A stretch of DNA of 64,000 nt from Spirochaetota bacterium (GCA_013426755.1 AP019861.1:2077271-2141270), one strand, 5' to 3'; numbered from the stretch's first letter, positions 38,755 through 48,880 are shown. Made by a program: numbers and translations. Notes: generated by a model from the letters alone, not told the origin.

Positions 38755-39819
38755 ATGGAAGCCCTTGAGACGATCTTAAAACAATACCACGCTCTCAAAA
38801 AAAAACTAGAACAACCTGAGTTGCTAAAAGACCAACTAGGTTACAAAAAAACGCTCAAAGAATATCAAAAACTAGAACCCGTTGCAAAAGCATACTTATT
38901 ACAAAAAGACGCACTTGCTAAGGTGACCGAATGTCAGACGCTGTTTAATTCTGAAACCGACCCAGAAATGAAACAGCTGCTGCAAGCTGAAATCGATAGC
39001 GAAACACAACACGCCCAAAAATACGAAGAAGACGCCAAACTAGAACTCTTAAAAAGTAGCCAGCAAAACTTCGATAGCCTTATCGTTGAAATTCGCTCTG
39101 GAACAGGCGGTGAAGAAGCCTCGCTCTTCGCAGCAGACCTCTATCGTATGTACATCAAGCTAGCCGAAAGAAATAACTGGACTGTGGAAGTCCTTAATAC
39201 CTCGCTTAGCGGTCTTAAAGGCCTAAAAGAAATCATCTTTGCTATCAAAGGAAAGGAAGCTTACGCAACACTCAAACATGAAACAGGAACGCATCGCGTC
39301 CAGCGTATCCCAGAAACAGAATCAAGCGGACGCATTCATACCTCTGCTGTGACAGTCGCCGTGCTAGGCGAAGTCCCTGCTGAAGAAGTCGATATTAAAC
39401 CTGCCGATTTGAAAATAGACACCTACCGTGCAAGCGGAGCAGGCGGACAACACGTCAATACAACCGACTCAGCCATTCGTATCACCCACCTTCCCACCCA
39501 GCTAGTCGTCACATGTCAAGACGAACGGTCGCAAATGAAAAACAAAGAAAAAGCCATGAAAATGCTACGCGCACGCATTTATAAAGCACAACAAGAAAAA
39601 CAACGCTCCGCCCGCGCACATGAACGACGCCTGCAAGTAGGATCAGGCGACCGCTCAGAAAAAATTCGTACCTACAACTTCCCACAAGGACGTGTCAGCG
39701 ATCACAGAACCCAAGTCACTTCCTACAACCTCCAAAATTTCTTAAACGGCGATATGCATGAAATCATCGCTTCTCTAAAAGAACAAGAAAAAACCAACGC
39801 GCTAAAAGCCCTTAAATAA
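38755..39819 (+). CDS. prfA: Peptide chain release factor 1
   Basis: Terminates translation at UAA and UAG. GGQ at 230-232 (AGGQHVNTTDSAIR) triggers peptide release. The codon-recognition tripeptide P-x-T is PET in RIPETESSGRIHTSA, marking RF1 rather than RF2. The 354-residue length is standard. Glu- and Gln-rich helices make up domain 1. It lies 106 bp after the CRP-like gene and converges on rsgA. No methyltransferase (prmC) follows. Confidence 0.96.
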   Translation: MEALETILKQYHALKKKLEQPELLKDQLGYKKTLKEYQKLEPVAKAYLLQKDALAKVTECQTLFNSETDPEMKQLLQAEIDSETQHAQKYEEDAKLELLKSSQQNFDSLIVEIRSGTGGEEASLFAADLYRMYIKLAERNNWTVEVLNTSLSGLKGLKEIIFAIKGKEAYATLKHETGTHRVQRIPETESSGRIHTSAVTVAVLGEVPAEEVDIKPADLKIDTYRASGAGGQHVNTTDSAIRITHLPTQLVVTCQDERSQMKNKEKAMKMLRARIYKAQQEKQRSARAHERRLQVGSGDRSEKIRTYNFPQGRVSDHRTQVTSYNLQNFLNGDMHEIIASLKEQEKTNALKALK

Positions 39820-39859
39820 CAAAACCCCATCTCTAACCACACAGCCTTTGTATTTTACC

Positions 39860-40924
39860 CTATCCTTTATCTAACGTGCCTAGGATCTGCAGATAATTGC
39901 GATAACGAATGGGATGAATTGACCCCGAGCGCACTGCGTCACGAACAGCACAATGCGGTTCGTGATCGTGAAGACAATTGTTAAAAGAACACCTGTTCGT
40001 AAAACCAGCAAACTCTTCGTAACATCTACTGAGGTCTCTCTTCGTCACGTCCGTAAAATCTAATTCCTTAAGGCCTGGCATATCAAAAACTTCTCCACCA
40101 AAGTAACATTCATGTCGAGTCACACGCGTTGTCGTGTGACGGCCACGGCGCGTAAATAATGACACTTCACGCACACGCCCATCGTAGTTCTTATCGATTT
40201 TAGTCAGCAGTGCCGTTTTGCCAACACCAGAATGCCCCACTACCGCACTACGTTTACCCGCAAAAACTTCTTCACGTAATTTGATAAATAACTTATCACC
40301 ACGCTGCGGTTTCATTTGATTGCCATAACCACTGGCATTTTTATGACTTTGACTACATTGTTTTTCTAACGGTACTGTAATGTTCTCAGCCGCATTAAAA
40401 CTGCTCGTACTTGAAGGTCTATTACCATCTGATGATCTTTGCAATACGTCGTCTAAATGAGCACCACGCGTTACTTTATTGTGATGATCTCTAGAGCTAA
40501 GCTCTGGTGGTGTAAAGCGAACAACCTTACTTAAAGAACTCTGCGTAGCCGCGTCAGCTACTTTGCGCGGAGGATTGCCTACTATATAAACATTGTACGA
40601 GAGCTGCGCATAAACTTCCTGTGCTAATCTGATCCACTCAGCACTTGCCAGATCACGTTTCGTAAATATGATAATAGCTTCCTTGTCCGACCAGTGCGCA
40701 AGCAATAAAAATCTATCGATAAGACCAAACTTGAGCGCAGGGTGCACCAATGACGCCACGATAACTAATTGGTCGACATTTTTTACAAGAAAATTGACGT
40801 AGGCAATCTTTTTATGGGCAATCCGCAATTTAAAATAATTAGAGTCTGCTTTACGTCCTCCTGTCCGCAGTGCTTTATAATCCGCTGCAAATTTGGAGAT
40901 AAATTTCTTTCTCTGTTTCACCAC
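39860..40924 (-). CDS. rsgA: Small ribosomal subunit biogenesis GTPase RsgA, with a long insert
   Basis: The circularly permuted GTPase matures the 30S subunit. G4 TKRD is at 88-91, G1 GHSGVGKT at 230-237, and G2 RHTTTR at 262-267. G3 DMPG is at 281-284. The C-terminal zinc knuckle is C312-x4-C317-x-H319-x5-C325. Between G4 and G1 there are about 140 residues instead of about 50. The additional stretch (about 120-210) is polar and low-complexity, rich in Ser, Asn, Arg and His. The N-terminal OB domain is short and poorly conserved. It is convergent with prfA and lies just downstream of the heptose gene on the same strand. Confidence 0.93.
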   Translation of the reverse strand: MVKQRKKFISKFAADYKALRTGGRKADSNYFKLRIAHKKIAYVNFLVKNVDQLVIVASLVHPALKFGLIDRFLLLAHWSDKEAIIIFTKRDLASAEWIRLAQEVYAQLSYNVYIVGNPPRKVADAATQSSLSKVVRFTPPELSSRDHHNKVTRGAHLDDVLQRSSDGNRPSSTSSFNAAENITVPLEKQCSQSHKNASGYGNQMKPQRGDKLFIKLREEVFAGKRSAVVGHSGVGKTALLTKIDKNYDGRVREVSLFTRRGRHTTTRVTRHECYFGGEVFDMPGLKELDFTDVTKRDLSRCYEEFAGFTNRCSFNNCLHDHEPHCAVRDAVRSGSIHPIRYRNYLQILGTLDKG

Positions 40925-40970
40925 ACCACTATCCCAATCTTATAATAGCAGCTACAGTCATAACCCATTG

Positions 40971-42068
40971 TTACCGATCACAAGCGGCTATCCAAGCAAC
41001 AGCCTTGTTAAGATTTTCAGCTTTGAAATCAGGGCTCACTGCGTATTTCTTATCAGAACCACGTTTGCCTGTATTCACAAGAATACTTTTTATCTTCAAT
41101 CGCCGCGCAGTTTCTACGTCAGAAGTCTGGTCTCCGATAAAAAAACTCTCCCTTATAGCCAGATGATGATCAGAAGTAGCCCGAACAACCAATTCACCCT
41201 CAGGTTTACGACACATGCACCCCACCGCTTTAGAATGCGGACAGAAGTATATGCCCGTAATATTCACTCCTGCTTTTGATAGCAGGCTAAGCATCTTTTT
41301 ATTGACGCGAAAGAAATCTTTATGCGAAAAATATCCGAGTCCAATTCCAGGCTGGTTAGTCACCACAATCAATACATACCCAAGCTCATTCAGTCGCTTA
41401 AGCGCAGTCGCTACGCCAGGTAATAATCTAACCTCTTCTAATCGGTGGAGATATTCACAGTCCTCGACGATCACACCGTCACGGTCTAGAAACACAGCTC
41501 TTCTACGCGGCAAAAGGGTACCGTCACTAGCTTTATCAGGATAGCCTGTCTGAAGCGTTTGCGGGATCATTCCCTTAATATAGGCTTTTTCGACTATCCG
41601 TTCAAATAGCTTTGATGTAGAATGCCCTGAGACCATTGGAAGCGTCAATGCTTTGCCATTCCATGATTTTAGATATTTAGCCGATGAAAGCGTTTTTACG
41701 TCGTAATCCGAAGCTTTAACGTAGTAATGTGGCTTTATAGCAAGAATGTTTTCTTTATTGGTCTTATCGGCAAAGACAAACACTTCATCTATGCAGGCTA
41801 AAGCATGCAGTAGCAGTGCGCGTTCTCGCTCAGGGACAAATGGACGTAATTCACCTTTCAGTGCTCGAACCGACGTATCGCTATTGACAGCAACGATAAG
41901 CTTAGTCGCTGCCGTTTTTTCTTTAATAGCCGTTAAATAACTCACATGCCCTATGTGTAGAAGATCGAAGACACCTGAGGTGAATGCTATCCGTTCACCT
42001 TCATTACGCCATTTCTCTGCTAGCCGAGCAATCTCTGCACGCGACTTGATTGAAGCAGCTAACGACAT
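40971..42068 (-). CDS. Fusion of heptose-1-phosphate adenylyltransferase (HldE-C type) and heptose bisphosphate phosphatase (GmhB type)
   Basis: Residues 1-145 are a nucleotidyltransferase of the RfaE/HldE C-terminal type, with GVFDLLHIGHVSYL (HIGH at 38-41) and VAVNSDTSVRALKG. Residues 188-365 are a HAD phosphatase of GmhB type. They carry DRDG at 195-198, TNQPGIG at 237-243, zinc-loop C-x-H-x5-C-x-C at 276-286, and GDQTSDVETA. Together these are the last two steps to ADP-heptose in the GmhA-HldE-GmhB pathway, with adenylylation before dephosphorylation in the sequence. The HldE kinase domain is missing. It lies 46 bp upstream of rsgA. Confidence 0.85.
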   Translation of the reverse strand: MSLAASIKSRAEIARLAEKWRNEGERIAFTSGVFDLLHIGHVSYLTAIKEKTAATKLIVAVNSDTSVRALKGELRPFVPERERALLLHALACIDEVFVFADKTNKENILAIKPHYYVKASDYDVKTLSSAKYLKSWNGKALTLPMVSGHSTSKLFERIVEKAYIKGMIPQTLQTGYPDKASDGTLLPRRRAVFLDRDGVIVEDCEYLHRLEEVRLLPGVATALKRLNELGYVLIVVTNQPGIGLGYFSHKDFFRVNKKMLSLLSKAGVNITGIYFCPHSKAVGCMCRKPEGELVVRATSDHHLAIRESFFIGDQTSDVETARRLKIKSILVNTGKRGSDKKYAVSPDFKAENLNKAVAWIAACDR

Positions 42069-42188
42069 TTTTTATTGCTATGAGCTATTGTCATTGCTAT
42101 TACTATTGCTATTTTTATAAATATTACAAATAGTGGCGAATAGGGACGTTTTAGCAACATGCTGTATCTAATTGTCATAACAATGAAT

Positions 42189-43748
42189 TTATTTCTGATT
42201 TATTTTTTCTTTGAGAAGTGTATCGACAGCTTTGGGATCAGCTTGTCCTTTGGTTGCCCGCATAACTTGTCCTACTAAATAACCGAATGATTGTTTTTTT
42301 CCATTGCGATATTCTGTAACGGCCTTAGCGTAGTCTTTAAGTACCGTGTCAATAATAGAACCCAAGGCATCTTTATCAGCAACAACCTTATAACCACGGT
42401 CAGCAATGATTTTATGCGGGGACTGTTTCGTAGCAAGCATTTCTTTAAAGACTTCTTTAGCCATTTTACCAGAGATCTGCCCCATTTCAATGGTCGCCAC
42501 CAATTCCCCTAAGTCCGCCGCTGCAATCGAGAACGTTTCAATGGAAATATAGTGCTCATTTAAGATAGACAATACTTCGGTTGTCATCCAATTAGCAACT
42601 CGTTTAGGAATATGCTCCGATCGTTTAAGGTTAGTCGCCGCTACAACCGCCTGCTCATAATAGTTCGCAAGAGCACGCTCTTCGACTAATAGCGTACTGT
42701 CGTAAAACGAAAGTCCGTATTCTTTCATAAAGCGATCACGTTTAGCATAGGGCAATTCGGGAAGGCCTGTTTTAAGGTCGGCTAGATAAGATGGCTTAAC
42801 GATGACAGGCAAAAGGTCTGGATCTGGAAAGTACCTGTAATCACGTGCCTCTTCTTTAGAACGCATGGGTCGTGTACGTTTAAGCGTGCTGTCATATAAC
42901 AATGTCTCTTGATCGACGCGATCACCATTTTCTAGAACGGCACGTTGGCGTTTGATCTCATATTCTAGCGCTGCTTCGATGCCTTTAAAGGTATTCATGT
43001 TTTTAATCTCGGTTCGTGTTCCTAATTTAGAACTACCTTGTGGTCTGAGTGATATATTGGCATCGCAGCGTAGTGATCCTTCTTGCATATTACCATCCGA
43101 TACCTCCAAATAAAGCAGCACTCGTCGTAACGTCTTCATATAAGCTAAGGCCTCAGCACTACTTCGCATATCAGGTTTAGAAACTATTTCTAACAACGGT
43201 GTACTTGTACGATTGAGATCGACATAACTTTCTTTAATACTAACATCTTGTGAATGAATAAGCTTACCGGCGTCTTCTTCTAATTGGATACGTTCGATCT
43301 GAATACATTTAGTACCGTGTTCGCCTGCTATCTTATTGCCATGGCGATCGCTTAGCGTGATCGTCAATTCTCCCCCTTCACAGATGGGCTGTTTTAATTG
43401 TGATATTTGATACGCCTTAGGAAGGTCTGGATAGAAATAATTTTTACGTTCAAAGTAGGACATTTCATTAACTTTGCTGTTTAATGCAAGGCCTACTTGG
43501 ATTGCCATTTTGACGGCTTCTTTATTGAGGACGGGTAGTGCTCCTGGATAGGCTAGACAAACTGGACAGACATTCGCATTGGCTTTCTCACCAAACAAAG
43601 TCGAGCAGCGACAGAATAATTTCGTATGGGTTTTAAGCTGGGCATGAATTTCGAGTCCAATCACCGTTTCCCAGCGCTGCTCAGCACCAGTCATCGTTTT
43701 AGTATCCCTACGGTCACTGGCATTATTCTTTGTCTTATTTATTGCCAT
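42189..43748 (-). CDS. gatB: Aspartyl/glutamyl-tRNA amidotransferase subunit B
   Basis: With GatA and GatC it converts Glu-tRNA(Gln) or Asp-tRNA(Asn) to the amide form. The catalytic cradle has GLEIHAQLKT and the four-cysteine zinc site (FCRCST, then CPVCL). YFERKNYFYPDLPKAYQISQ and LNRTSTPLLEI are family blocks, and the helical/YqeY tail ends near EKINQK. The frame is open to GTG at 43772. ATG 43748 is preferred because AGAGAG precedes it, and the extra residues are not family-like. It lies 32 bp downstream of gatA; gatC is not in the window. Confidence 0.95.
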   Translation of the reverse strand: MAINKTKNNASDRRDTKTMTGAEQRWETVIGLEIHAQLKTHTKLFCRCSTLFGEKANANVCPVCLAYPGALPVLNKEAVKMAIQVGLALNSKVNEMSYFERKNYFYPDLPKAYQISQLKQPICEGGELTITLSDRHGNKIAGEHGTKCIQIERIQLEEDAGKLIHSQDVSIKESYVDLNRTSTPLLEIVSKPDMRSSAEALAYMKTLRRVLLYLEVSDGNMQEGSLRCDANISLRPQGSSKLGTRTEIKNMNTFKGIEAALEYEIKRQRAVLENGDRVDQETLLYDSTLKRTRPMRSKEEARDYRYFPDPDLLPVIVKPSYLADLKTGLPELPYAKRDRFMKEYGLSFYDSTLLVEERALANYYEQAVVAATNLKRSEHIPKRVANWMTTEVLSILNEHYISIETFSIAAADLGELVATIEMGQISGKMAKEVFKEMLATKQSPHKIIADRGYKVVADKDALGSIIDTVLKDYAKAVTEYRNGKKQSFGYLVGQVMRATKGQADPKAVDTLLKEKINQK

Positions 43749-43780
43749 AGAACTACTCTCTTTAATGGGCACCGTGGATT

Positions 43781-45238
43781 TTAAAAGTTAATAGGGTGGT
43801 TTTTTTCATAAACATGTGCTATATTGTAAAGGGTAGCCTCATCGAAAGGTCGCCCCATCAATTGAAACGATATAGGCAAGCCCACTTCATCTTTTCCACA
43901 AGGCACGGATATTGCAGGCGCTCCCGTAAGATTGGCTGCTATTGTAAAGACGTCTGAGAGGTACATCTGCACTGGATTTTCGTACGGTTCATCTATCTTA
44001 GGGACACGATAGGGCATCGTAGGGACGAGGAGCACGTCACATGTTCTCAGTGCTTCGTGATATTCATTGTAAATACGGCGGCGTACTTTAAGTGCTTTTA
44101 GATAATAGGCGTCATAATAACCTGCTGAGAGAACGTAGCCACCTGTAAACATACGCCGTTTGACTTCTGCTCCTAAGCCTTCGCTGCGCGTCTGAAAAAA
44201 CAGATCGTGAAGGGTCTTTGCTTTATCGCTACGACGACCGTAACGAATGCCATCAAACCTAGCGAGATTTGTACTCGCTTCTGCCGGTGCTAAAACGTAG
44301 TACACGGGAAGGCCGTATTCTGTGGCAGGAAGGGATATTTCCTTAATGATAGCCCCTGCTTCTTTATAAAAATTCTGAACACGGGTAACTGCGGCGAGAA
44401 TTTCTGGTATGACTTCGGCGGTTTTGTAATATTCACGCGGAATACCTATTGTGATGCCTTTTAACGAATTTTCTAGTGTTGCTGAGTAATTCGGTACGGG
44501 AATATTGCTACTTGTGCTGTCCCTTTCATCATGTCCTGCTATTGCCTGTAATAATAAGGCGTTATCTGCGACTGATTTTGTGATCGGACCTACTTGATCG
44601 AATGACGATGCAAAGGCAACGACACCATAACGCGACACACGCCCATACGTAGGCTTCAGTCCGACAACTCCACAGCAAGCCGCAGGTTGGCGAATACTTC
44701 CTCCCGTATCACTGCCAAGTGTCGCTAACGCTTCATTAGCAGAAACCGCAGCAGCAGGACCTCCTGAAGAACCCCCAGGAATATAGGCGCGATTAAGTGG
44801 GTTGTGGACTTGCCCATAAATAGAATATTTATTAGCTGAGCCCATTGCAAACTCGTCCATATTGAGGTTAGCAAAAATAGTTCCCCCATGTCCTAAGTAA
44901 TTGGCAACTGCTGTTGCTGTGTATGCTGATTTATATCCTTGTAAGATCTTTGAGCTGCAGTCTACGGGAAAGCCTGTTAAATTGATATTGCGTTTAATAG
45001 CAATCGGCACTCCTGCTAGAAGTGAATTTTTAAGTTCTGTTTGATCGAAGCGTTTTAATTGCGTCCGAACGGCTTCTTTATCGATGTGCAGTGTCGCATT
45101 GATTGGCTTTGCTGAGGTTGCTTTATCGGTCTCAATGCGTTTAATATGGGCATCGATGAGTTCCAATGGATTAATCGTGCCCGCCTTTAACGCTGAAACA
45201 GCTTCTGTTAAGGTCAATTGTGTCAGTTCTTTACTCAT
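43781..45238 (-). CDS. gatA: Aspartyl/glutamyl-tRNA amidotransferase subunit A
   Basis: The amidase-signature subunit supplies ammonia from glutamine. The Ser-cisSer-Lys triad is visible as Lys82 (AIKRNI), Ser157 (GGSSGG) and Ser181 (DTGGSIRQPA). The FDQVGPI block follows. The 485-residue length is normal. It is first in the gatAB unit. The 5' side is a gap with 30-bp repeats and no gatC. Confidence 0.96.
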   Translation of the reverse strand: MSKELTQLTLTEAVSALKAGTINPLELIDAHIKRIETDKATSAKPINATLHIDKEAVRTQLKRFDQTELKNSLLAGVPIAIKRNINLTGFPVDCSSKILQGYKSAYTATAVANYLGHGGTIFANLNMDEFAMGSANKYSIYGQVHNPLNRAYIPGGSSGGPAAAVSANEALATLGSDTGGSIRQPAACCGVVGLKPTYGRVSRYGVVAFASSFDQVGPITKSVADNALLLQAIAGHDERDSTSSNIPVPNYSATLENSLKGITIGIPREYYKTAEVIPEILAAVTRVQNFYKEAGAIIKEISLPATEYGLPVYYVLAPAEASTNLARFDGIRYGRRSDKAKTLHDLFFQTRSEGLGAEVKRRMFTGGYVLSAGYYDAYYLKALKVRRRIYNEYHEALRTCDVLLVPTMPYRVPKIDEPYENPVQMYLSDVFTIAANLTGAPAISVPCGKDEVGLPISFQLMGRPFDEATLYNIAHVYEKNHPINF

Positions 45239-45807
45239 CTAAATTACTAAACTAGCCTAGCTAAATGCCTTGAAATGAACTATTTGCTTTTATTAAAGTT
45301 AAATTATACTATTATACTCCATTTATAAGGCTGTCATCTTTTATATCATCTTATAGAAAGGAGTACAAAAGAAATATTTCTATTGAGGTGAGATGTTTTT
45401 ATTGAAACGTTTTGGGTTCCAGATATTTTTATTTCAATGCAGTCAAATTTGACCTCTCAAACGAACTAGAAACTCCCCTTTCATTTCAATTGGAATACGA
45501 GACCCCCCATTCACTCTAATTAGAATGCAAGACTCCCAATTCACCCTAATTGGAATGCAAGACTCTCAATTCATCCCAATCAGAACGCAAAACTCTCAAT
45601 TCATTTCAATTAGAACGCACGTATCACGTTCCGGTGCAGAAAATCACCAAAATTTTAATACGCTGTAGCCAACAAACCCACTACGGCAATCTAAAACAAT
45701 GAAGTGTGCATGAGAAGCCAGATTCTTTATGAAAACAGGTCAATCTTCATAAAAAATAGGTCAATTTTCCTACTACTTCAATCATTTGAAGTTCAAATTC
45801 TGTACAG
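45239..45807. repeat. Intergenic region with a 30-bp tandem repeat, five copies (45470-45619)
   Basis: Units start at 45470, 45500, 45530, 45560 and 45590. The last three read AGACTC(C/T)CAATTCA(C/T)CC(T/C)AAT(T/C)(G/A)GAA(T/C)GCA or near variants. 45700-45770 repeats AAAA(C/T)AGGTCAAT(C/T)TT. No gene or clear promoter was found. Confidence 0.75.
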
Positions 45808-46194
45808 CTAGACCTCTTCTGTGACAGCTTCACTGACAGGCGATAGATCTTTTTTTTCTTCATCAGTGAATAATCGCGATCGGACAAGAAATCGCAATCC
45901 CATGGGTATTTCTAGTGAAAAACTAGACCCCCTGCCCTTAGTAATATCGATCGTTAAATGTGTGTGTTTCCAGTATTCGAATTGTTTGCGTTCCATATAA
46001 AAAGGACATCCATGTATTATTCCGACGCGTACGTCGCTTGAACCCAATTTGAAATCGCCCTTAGCGAAACACATTGGCTGCGATCCATCACAACAGCCAC
46101 CACTCTGGTGAAAAATAAGGTCGCCATTGTTATTTCTAATTTCATCGATCACTTTTTTGGCGGCTTCAGTAACCGCTACACGCTCATAAGCCAT
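45808..46194 (-). CDS. DUF779 domain-containing protein
   Basis: The 128-residue protein matches the DUF779 family. It has LIFHQSGGCCDGSQPMCF near 26-43 with three cysteines, then IHGCPFYMERKQFEYWKHTHLTIDI near 60-84. The Cys-rich segment suggests metal or thiol chemistry. Family members are typically encoded next to aldehyde dehydrogenases. Here it lies 466 bp downstream of one on the same strand, although the gap carries a strong palindrome. AGAGGG precedes the ATG by about 10 nt. Confidence 0.88.
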   Translation of the reverse strand: MAYERVAVTEAAKKVIDEIRNNNGDLIFHQSGGCCDGSQPMCFAKGDFKLGSSDVRVGIIHGCPFYMERKQFEYWKHTHLTIDITKGRGSSFSLEIPMGLRFLVRSRLFTDEEKKDLSPVSEAVTEEV

Positions 46195-46660
46195 TTTTAT
46201 CTACCCTCTTACAATTTATAATATATAGGATATATAACTTATTTTATATAGTTTGTTCTGCTATTTATTATGTTATCTATTATGTTATTCATGGTAGGTT
46301 TAATATACTAGGGTGGGGGTTCGTGTTTTATGGAGGGTATTTATAAAGAGGCTTTGTAGAAGTTCTTGTAGAAAGTCATTGTAGAAAGTCTTTATAGAGG
46401 TATTGTGATGATTTTCAAACCTAATCTTGTCCGTTGGTTGTTATATAGCGGGAAGAGGGAATTGCTTTTCAACGTTGAAAAGCAATTCCTTATCGATTCC
46501 CTATCGATTCCTTATCGATTACCTATTCTGTGAATACCACGAATTTTTACTTACTTTTAAGGAAGCTGTTTGAAAGTAATTGTTTCAAGAAAAATTAACG
46601 TATTGAACGTATATTAGCAGCATTTCCCGTAGCTAAGATAAAAATTTTGTGTTCTTTTTT
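46195..46660. other. Intergenic region with 16-bp repeats and a 32-bp palindrome
   Basis: 46345-46405 repeats TTGTAGAAAGTC(A/T)TTG-like words four times. A perfect palindrome lies at 46458-46489. TATCGATT(C/A)C(C/T) occurs three times in 46490-46525, directly after it. No gene is seen. Confidence 0.6.
46458..46489. promoter_or_regulatory. Perfect 32-bp palindrome
   Basis: GGAATTGCTTTTCAAC is followed directly by its reverse complement. Transcribed, it would form a 14-bp stem with a 4-nt loop. It lacks a T run on the minus-strand side, so it is not a standard terminator. It could be an operator, a processing site or an attenuator between the dehydrogenase and DUF779 genes. Confidence 0.6.
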
Positions 46661-48205
46661 CTAGAAAAAGCCAAGTTTGTTTTTATCATAAGAAATGAGC
46701 ATATTTTTGTTTTGACGGTAATGATTGAGCATCATGAGATGTGTTTCACGACCAAAACCAGATTTCTTATAACCACCAAAAGGCGCATGCGCTGGATAAT
46801 CATGGTAACAATTGACCCAGACACGTCCTGCTTTGATAGCCCGTGGCACTTGGTACATTTCATGGGCGTCTCGTGTCCACACGCCTGCGCCTAAGCCATA
46901 AAGAGTGTCATTGGCGATACTGATAGCTTCGTCAACCGTTTTAAAGGTGGTAAGCGATGTGACAGGACCAAATATCTCTTCTTGGAAGATGCGCATTTTA
47001 TTATCGCCTTTGAAAATAGTAGGGGCAACATAAAAGCCGCCTGCTAGATCACCTTCAAATTTCATAGCCGCACCACCTGTTAGGACCTCAGCCCCTTCTT
47101 TTTTACCAATGTCGATATAAGAGAGGATTTTTTCATATTGGTCTTCTGAAACTTGAGCGCCCATCATTGTTTGCGTATTAAGCGGATGTCCTACTTTGAT
47201 AGCCTGCGTTCTAGCAATCACGCGACTGACAAACTGCTCATAAATATCTTCATGAACGAGAATGCGTGATGGACATGTGCAAACTTCACCTTGATTGAGA
47301 GCAAACATGACGGCACCTTCGATACATTTATCGAAGAAGTTATCGTCTTCATCGAGAATTGATTTGAAGAAGATATTAGGTGATTTTCCGCCTAATTCCA
47401 TTGTCACAGGGTGCAAATTCTCAGAAGCGTACTGCATAATAAGACGTCCTGTTGTCGTTTCACCTGTAAAAGCAACTTTAGCCACGCGATCAGATTGTGC
47501 CAGCGGTTTTCCAGCCTCAGGGCCAAAACCCGTCACAATATTGACAACACCAGGTGGAATAACGTCTTTAAGCATATCCATAAGGACCATAATACTCGCA
47601 GGCGTTTGTTCCGCAGGCTTAATCACCGTAGTACAACCAGCCGCTAAAACAGGAGCCAATTTCCACGTTGCCATCAAAATAGGAAAATTCCAAGGAATAA
47701 TCTGTCCAACAACGCCAATAGGTTCTTTAATATTTAACGAGAGCCGATTAACATCTAATTCAGAAGCACTTCCCTCTTCAGCGCGAATGACCGATCCGAA
47801 GTAGCGATAGTGATCAATTGCCAAAGGAAGATCAGCATTGAGTGTTTCACGATAAGCCTTACCATTCTCAACCGCTTCGATCCGTGCTAGATAATCAATG
47901 TTTTCTTGCATGACGTCCGCTATTTTAAATAAAACGGCGCTGCGTTCACCAGCAGAGGTCTGTGACCACGTCACAAAAGCCTGCTCAGCGGCATCGATAG
48001 CTTTTTCAATGTCTTTTCCCGTTGAACGCGCCGATTTGTTAATCGTTTTCCCGTCCAATGAAGCTAAATTTTCAAAGTATTCTCCACTTACAGGCGGAGT
48101 TTGTTTCCCTCCGATGAAGTTTTCATACTTTTCTGCAAACGAAGGACGTTCTAGATCACTTGAAGTGATCTTTGCTTGATTGAGTGTTATTGTATCTGTA
48201 GCCAT
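46661..48205 (-). CDS. NAD-dependent aldehyde dehydrogenase
   Basis: The 514-residue enzyme oxidises an aldehyde to the acid. WNFP at 172-175 and FTGET at 246-250 are cofactor-site blocks. Glu270 (ELGGK) and Cys309 ([11 protein letters not shown]) are the catalytic pair. Similarity in layout and the DUF779 neighbour point to the acetaldehyde dehydrogenase group (ExaC/AldA type); the substrate is inferred. GAGGT lies about 8 nt before the ATG, one of the clearer ribosome-binding sites. Confidence 0.92.
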   Translation of the reverse strand: MATDTITLNQAKITSSDLERPSFAEKYENFIGGKQTPPVSGEYFENLASLDGKTINKSARSTGKDIEKAIDAAEQAFVTWSQTSAGERSAVLFKIADVMQENIDYLARIEAVENGKAYRETLNADLPLAIDHYRYFGSVIRAEEGSASELDVNRLSLNIKEPIGVVGQIIPWNFPILMATWKLAPVLAAGCTTVIKPAEQTPASIMVLMDMLKDVIPPGVVNIVTGFGPEAGKPLAQSDRVAKVAFTGETTTGRLIMQYASENLHPVTMELGGKSPNIFFKSILDEDDNFFDKCIEGAVMFALNQGEVCTCPSRILVHEDIYEQFVSRVIARTQAIKVGHPLNTQTMMGAQVSEDQYEKILSYIDIGKKEGAEVLTGGAAMKFEGDLAGGFYVAPTIFKGDNKMRIFQEEIFGPVTSLTTFKTVDEAISIANDTLYGLGAGVWTRDAHEMYQVPRAIKAGRVWVNCYHDYPAHAPFGGYKKSGFGRETHLMMLNHYRQNKNMLISYDKNKLGFF

Positions 48206-48880
48206 TTGTATACCTCAAACTTAAACGATACGTATTAAACATAAGTGCACAAGGTCCAATAACCTTACTGCCACAGAAGACTATACGCACAATTATACTA
48301 GAGGTACTAACCACGACAAATGTGCACGTATAGAAAACAGTGCAGGGTGTGGTTTTGAACCGGTAATCTAATAAGCCAATTGATTTAAAGACAATTCTTT
48401 TGAAACCAGCCTCAAATAACTCTCTTGTTAGACCACTCTTTTATACAATTGTGTAATGATTTCTAAAAAAAAGCGTAAATAATTCATTAGTTTCTCAAAA
48501 AATAAAAATTTTCACAAAATTTCAATGCCCATTGAATGTCGATTAGGAGGAATTGGGAAAAATGAGCAGAATTAAGCCCACTCAAGACAAAAAACCGTAT
48601 CCAGTAATACAGGCTAACAGGAAAAAATTTGAATTTTTTTTAAATTTTTGACAGAAAACACATTTTTTGAGCCTTTTCACTAGAAACAACTGTTTAACTG
48701 TATTTCATATACTCAAAAAATCACTTCATTATCATCAGAAATAAATAATCCACCGTATTTCATGCACTCAAAAATTCATCTAAATAGCCAAATGACCGCA
48801 AAAGCTACGCAGAACCACCCACAACCTTAATAAAAACACTTAAAAATACGCAACAACACACATAATCCCGTATTTACAGG
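48206..48880. other. AT-rich intergenic region
   Basis: No gene was found. CCGTATTTCA(T/C)(G/A)(C/T)ACTCAAAAA occurs twice (about 48699 and 48752). A stretch near 48341-48400 contains GGTTTTGAACCGG, reminiscent of a T-arm, but no cloverleaf can be formed. Confidence 0.4.

Noticed and set aside
48341..48420. GGTTTTGAACCGG resembling a tRNA T-arm
   Set aside because: No acceptor or anticodon stems can be formed on either strand.
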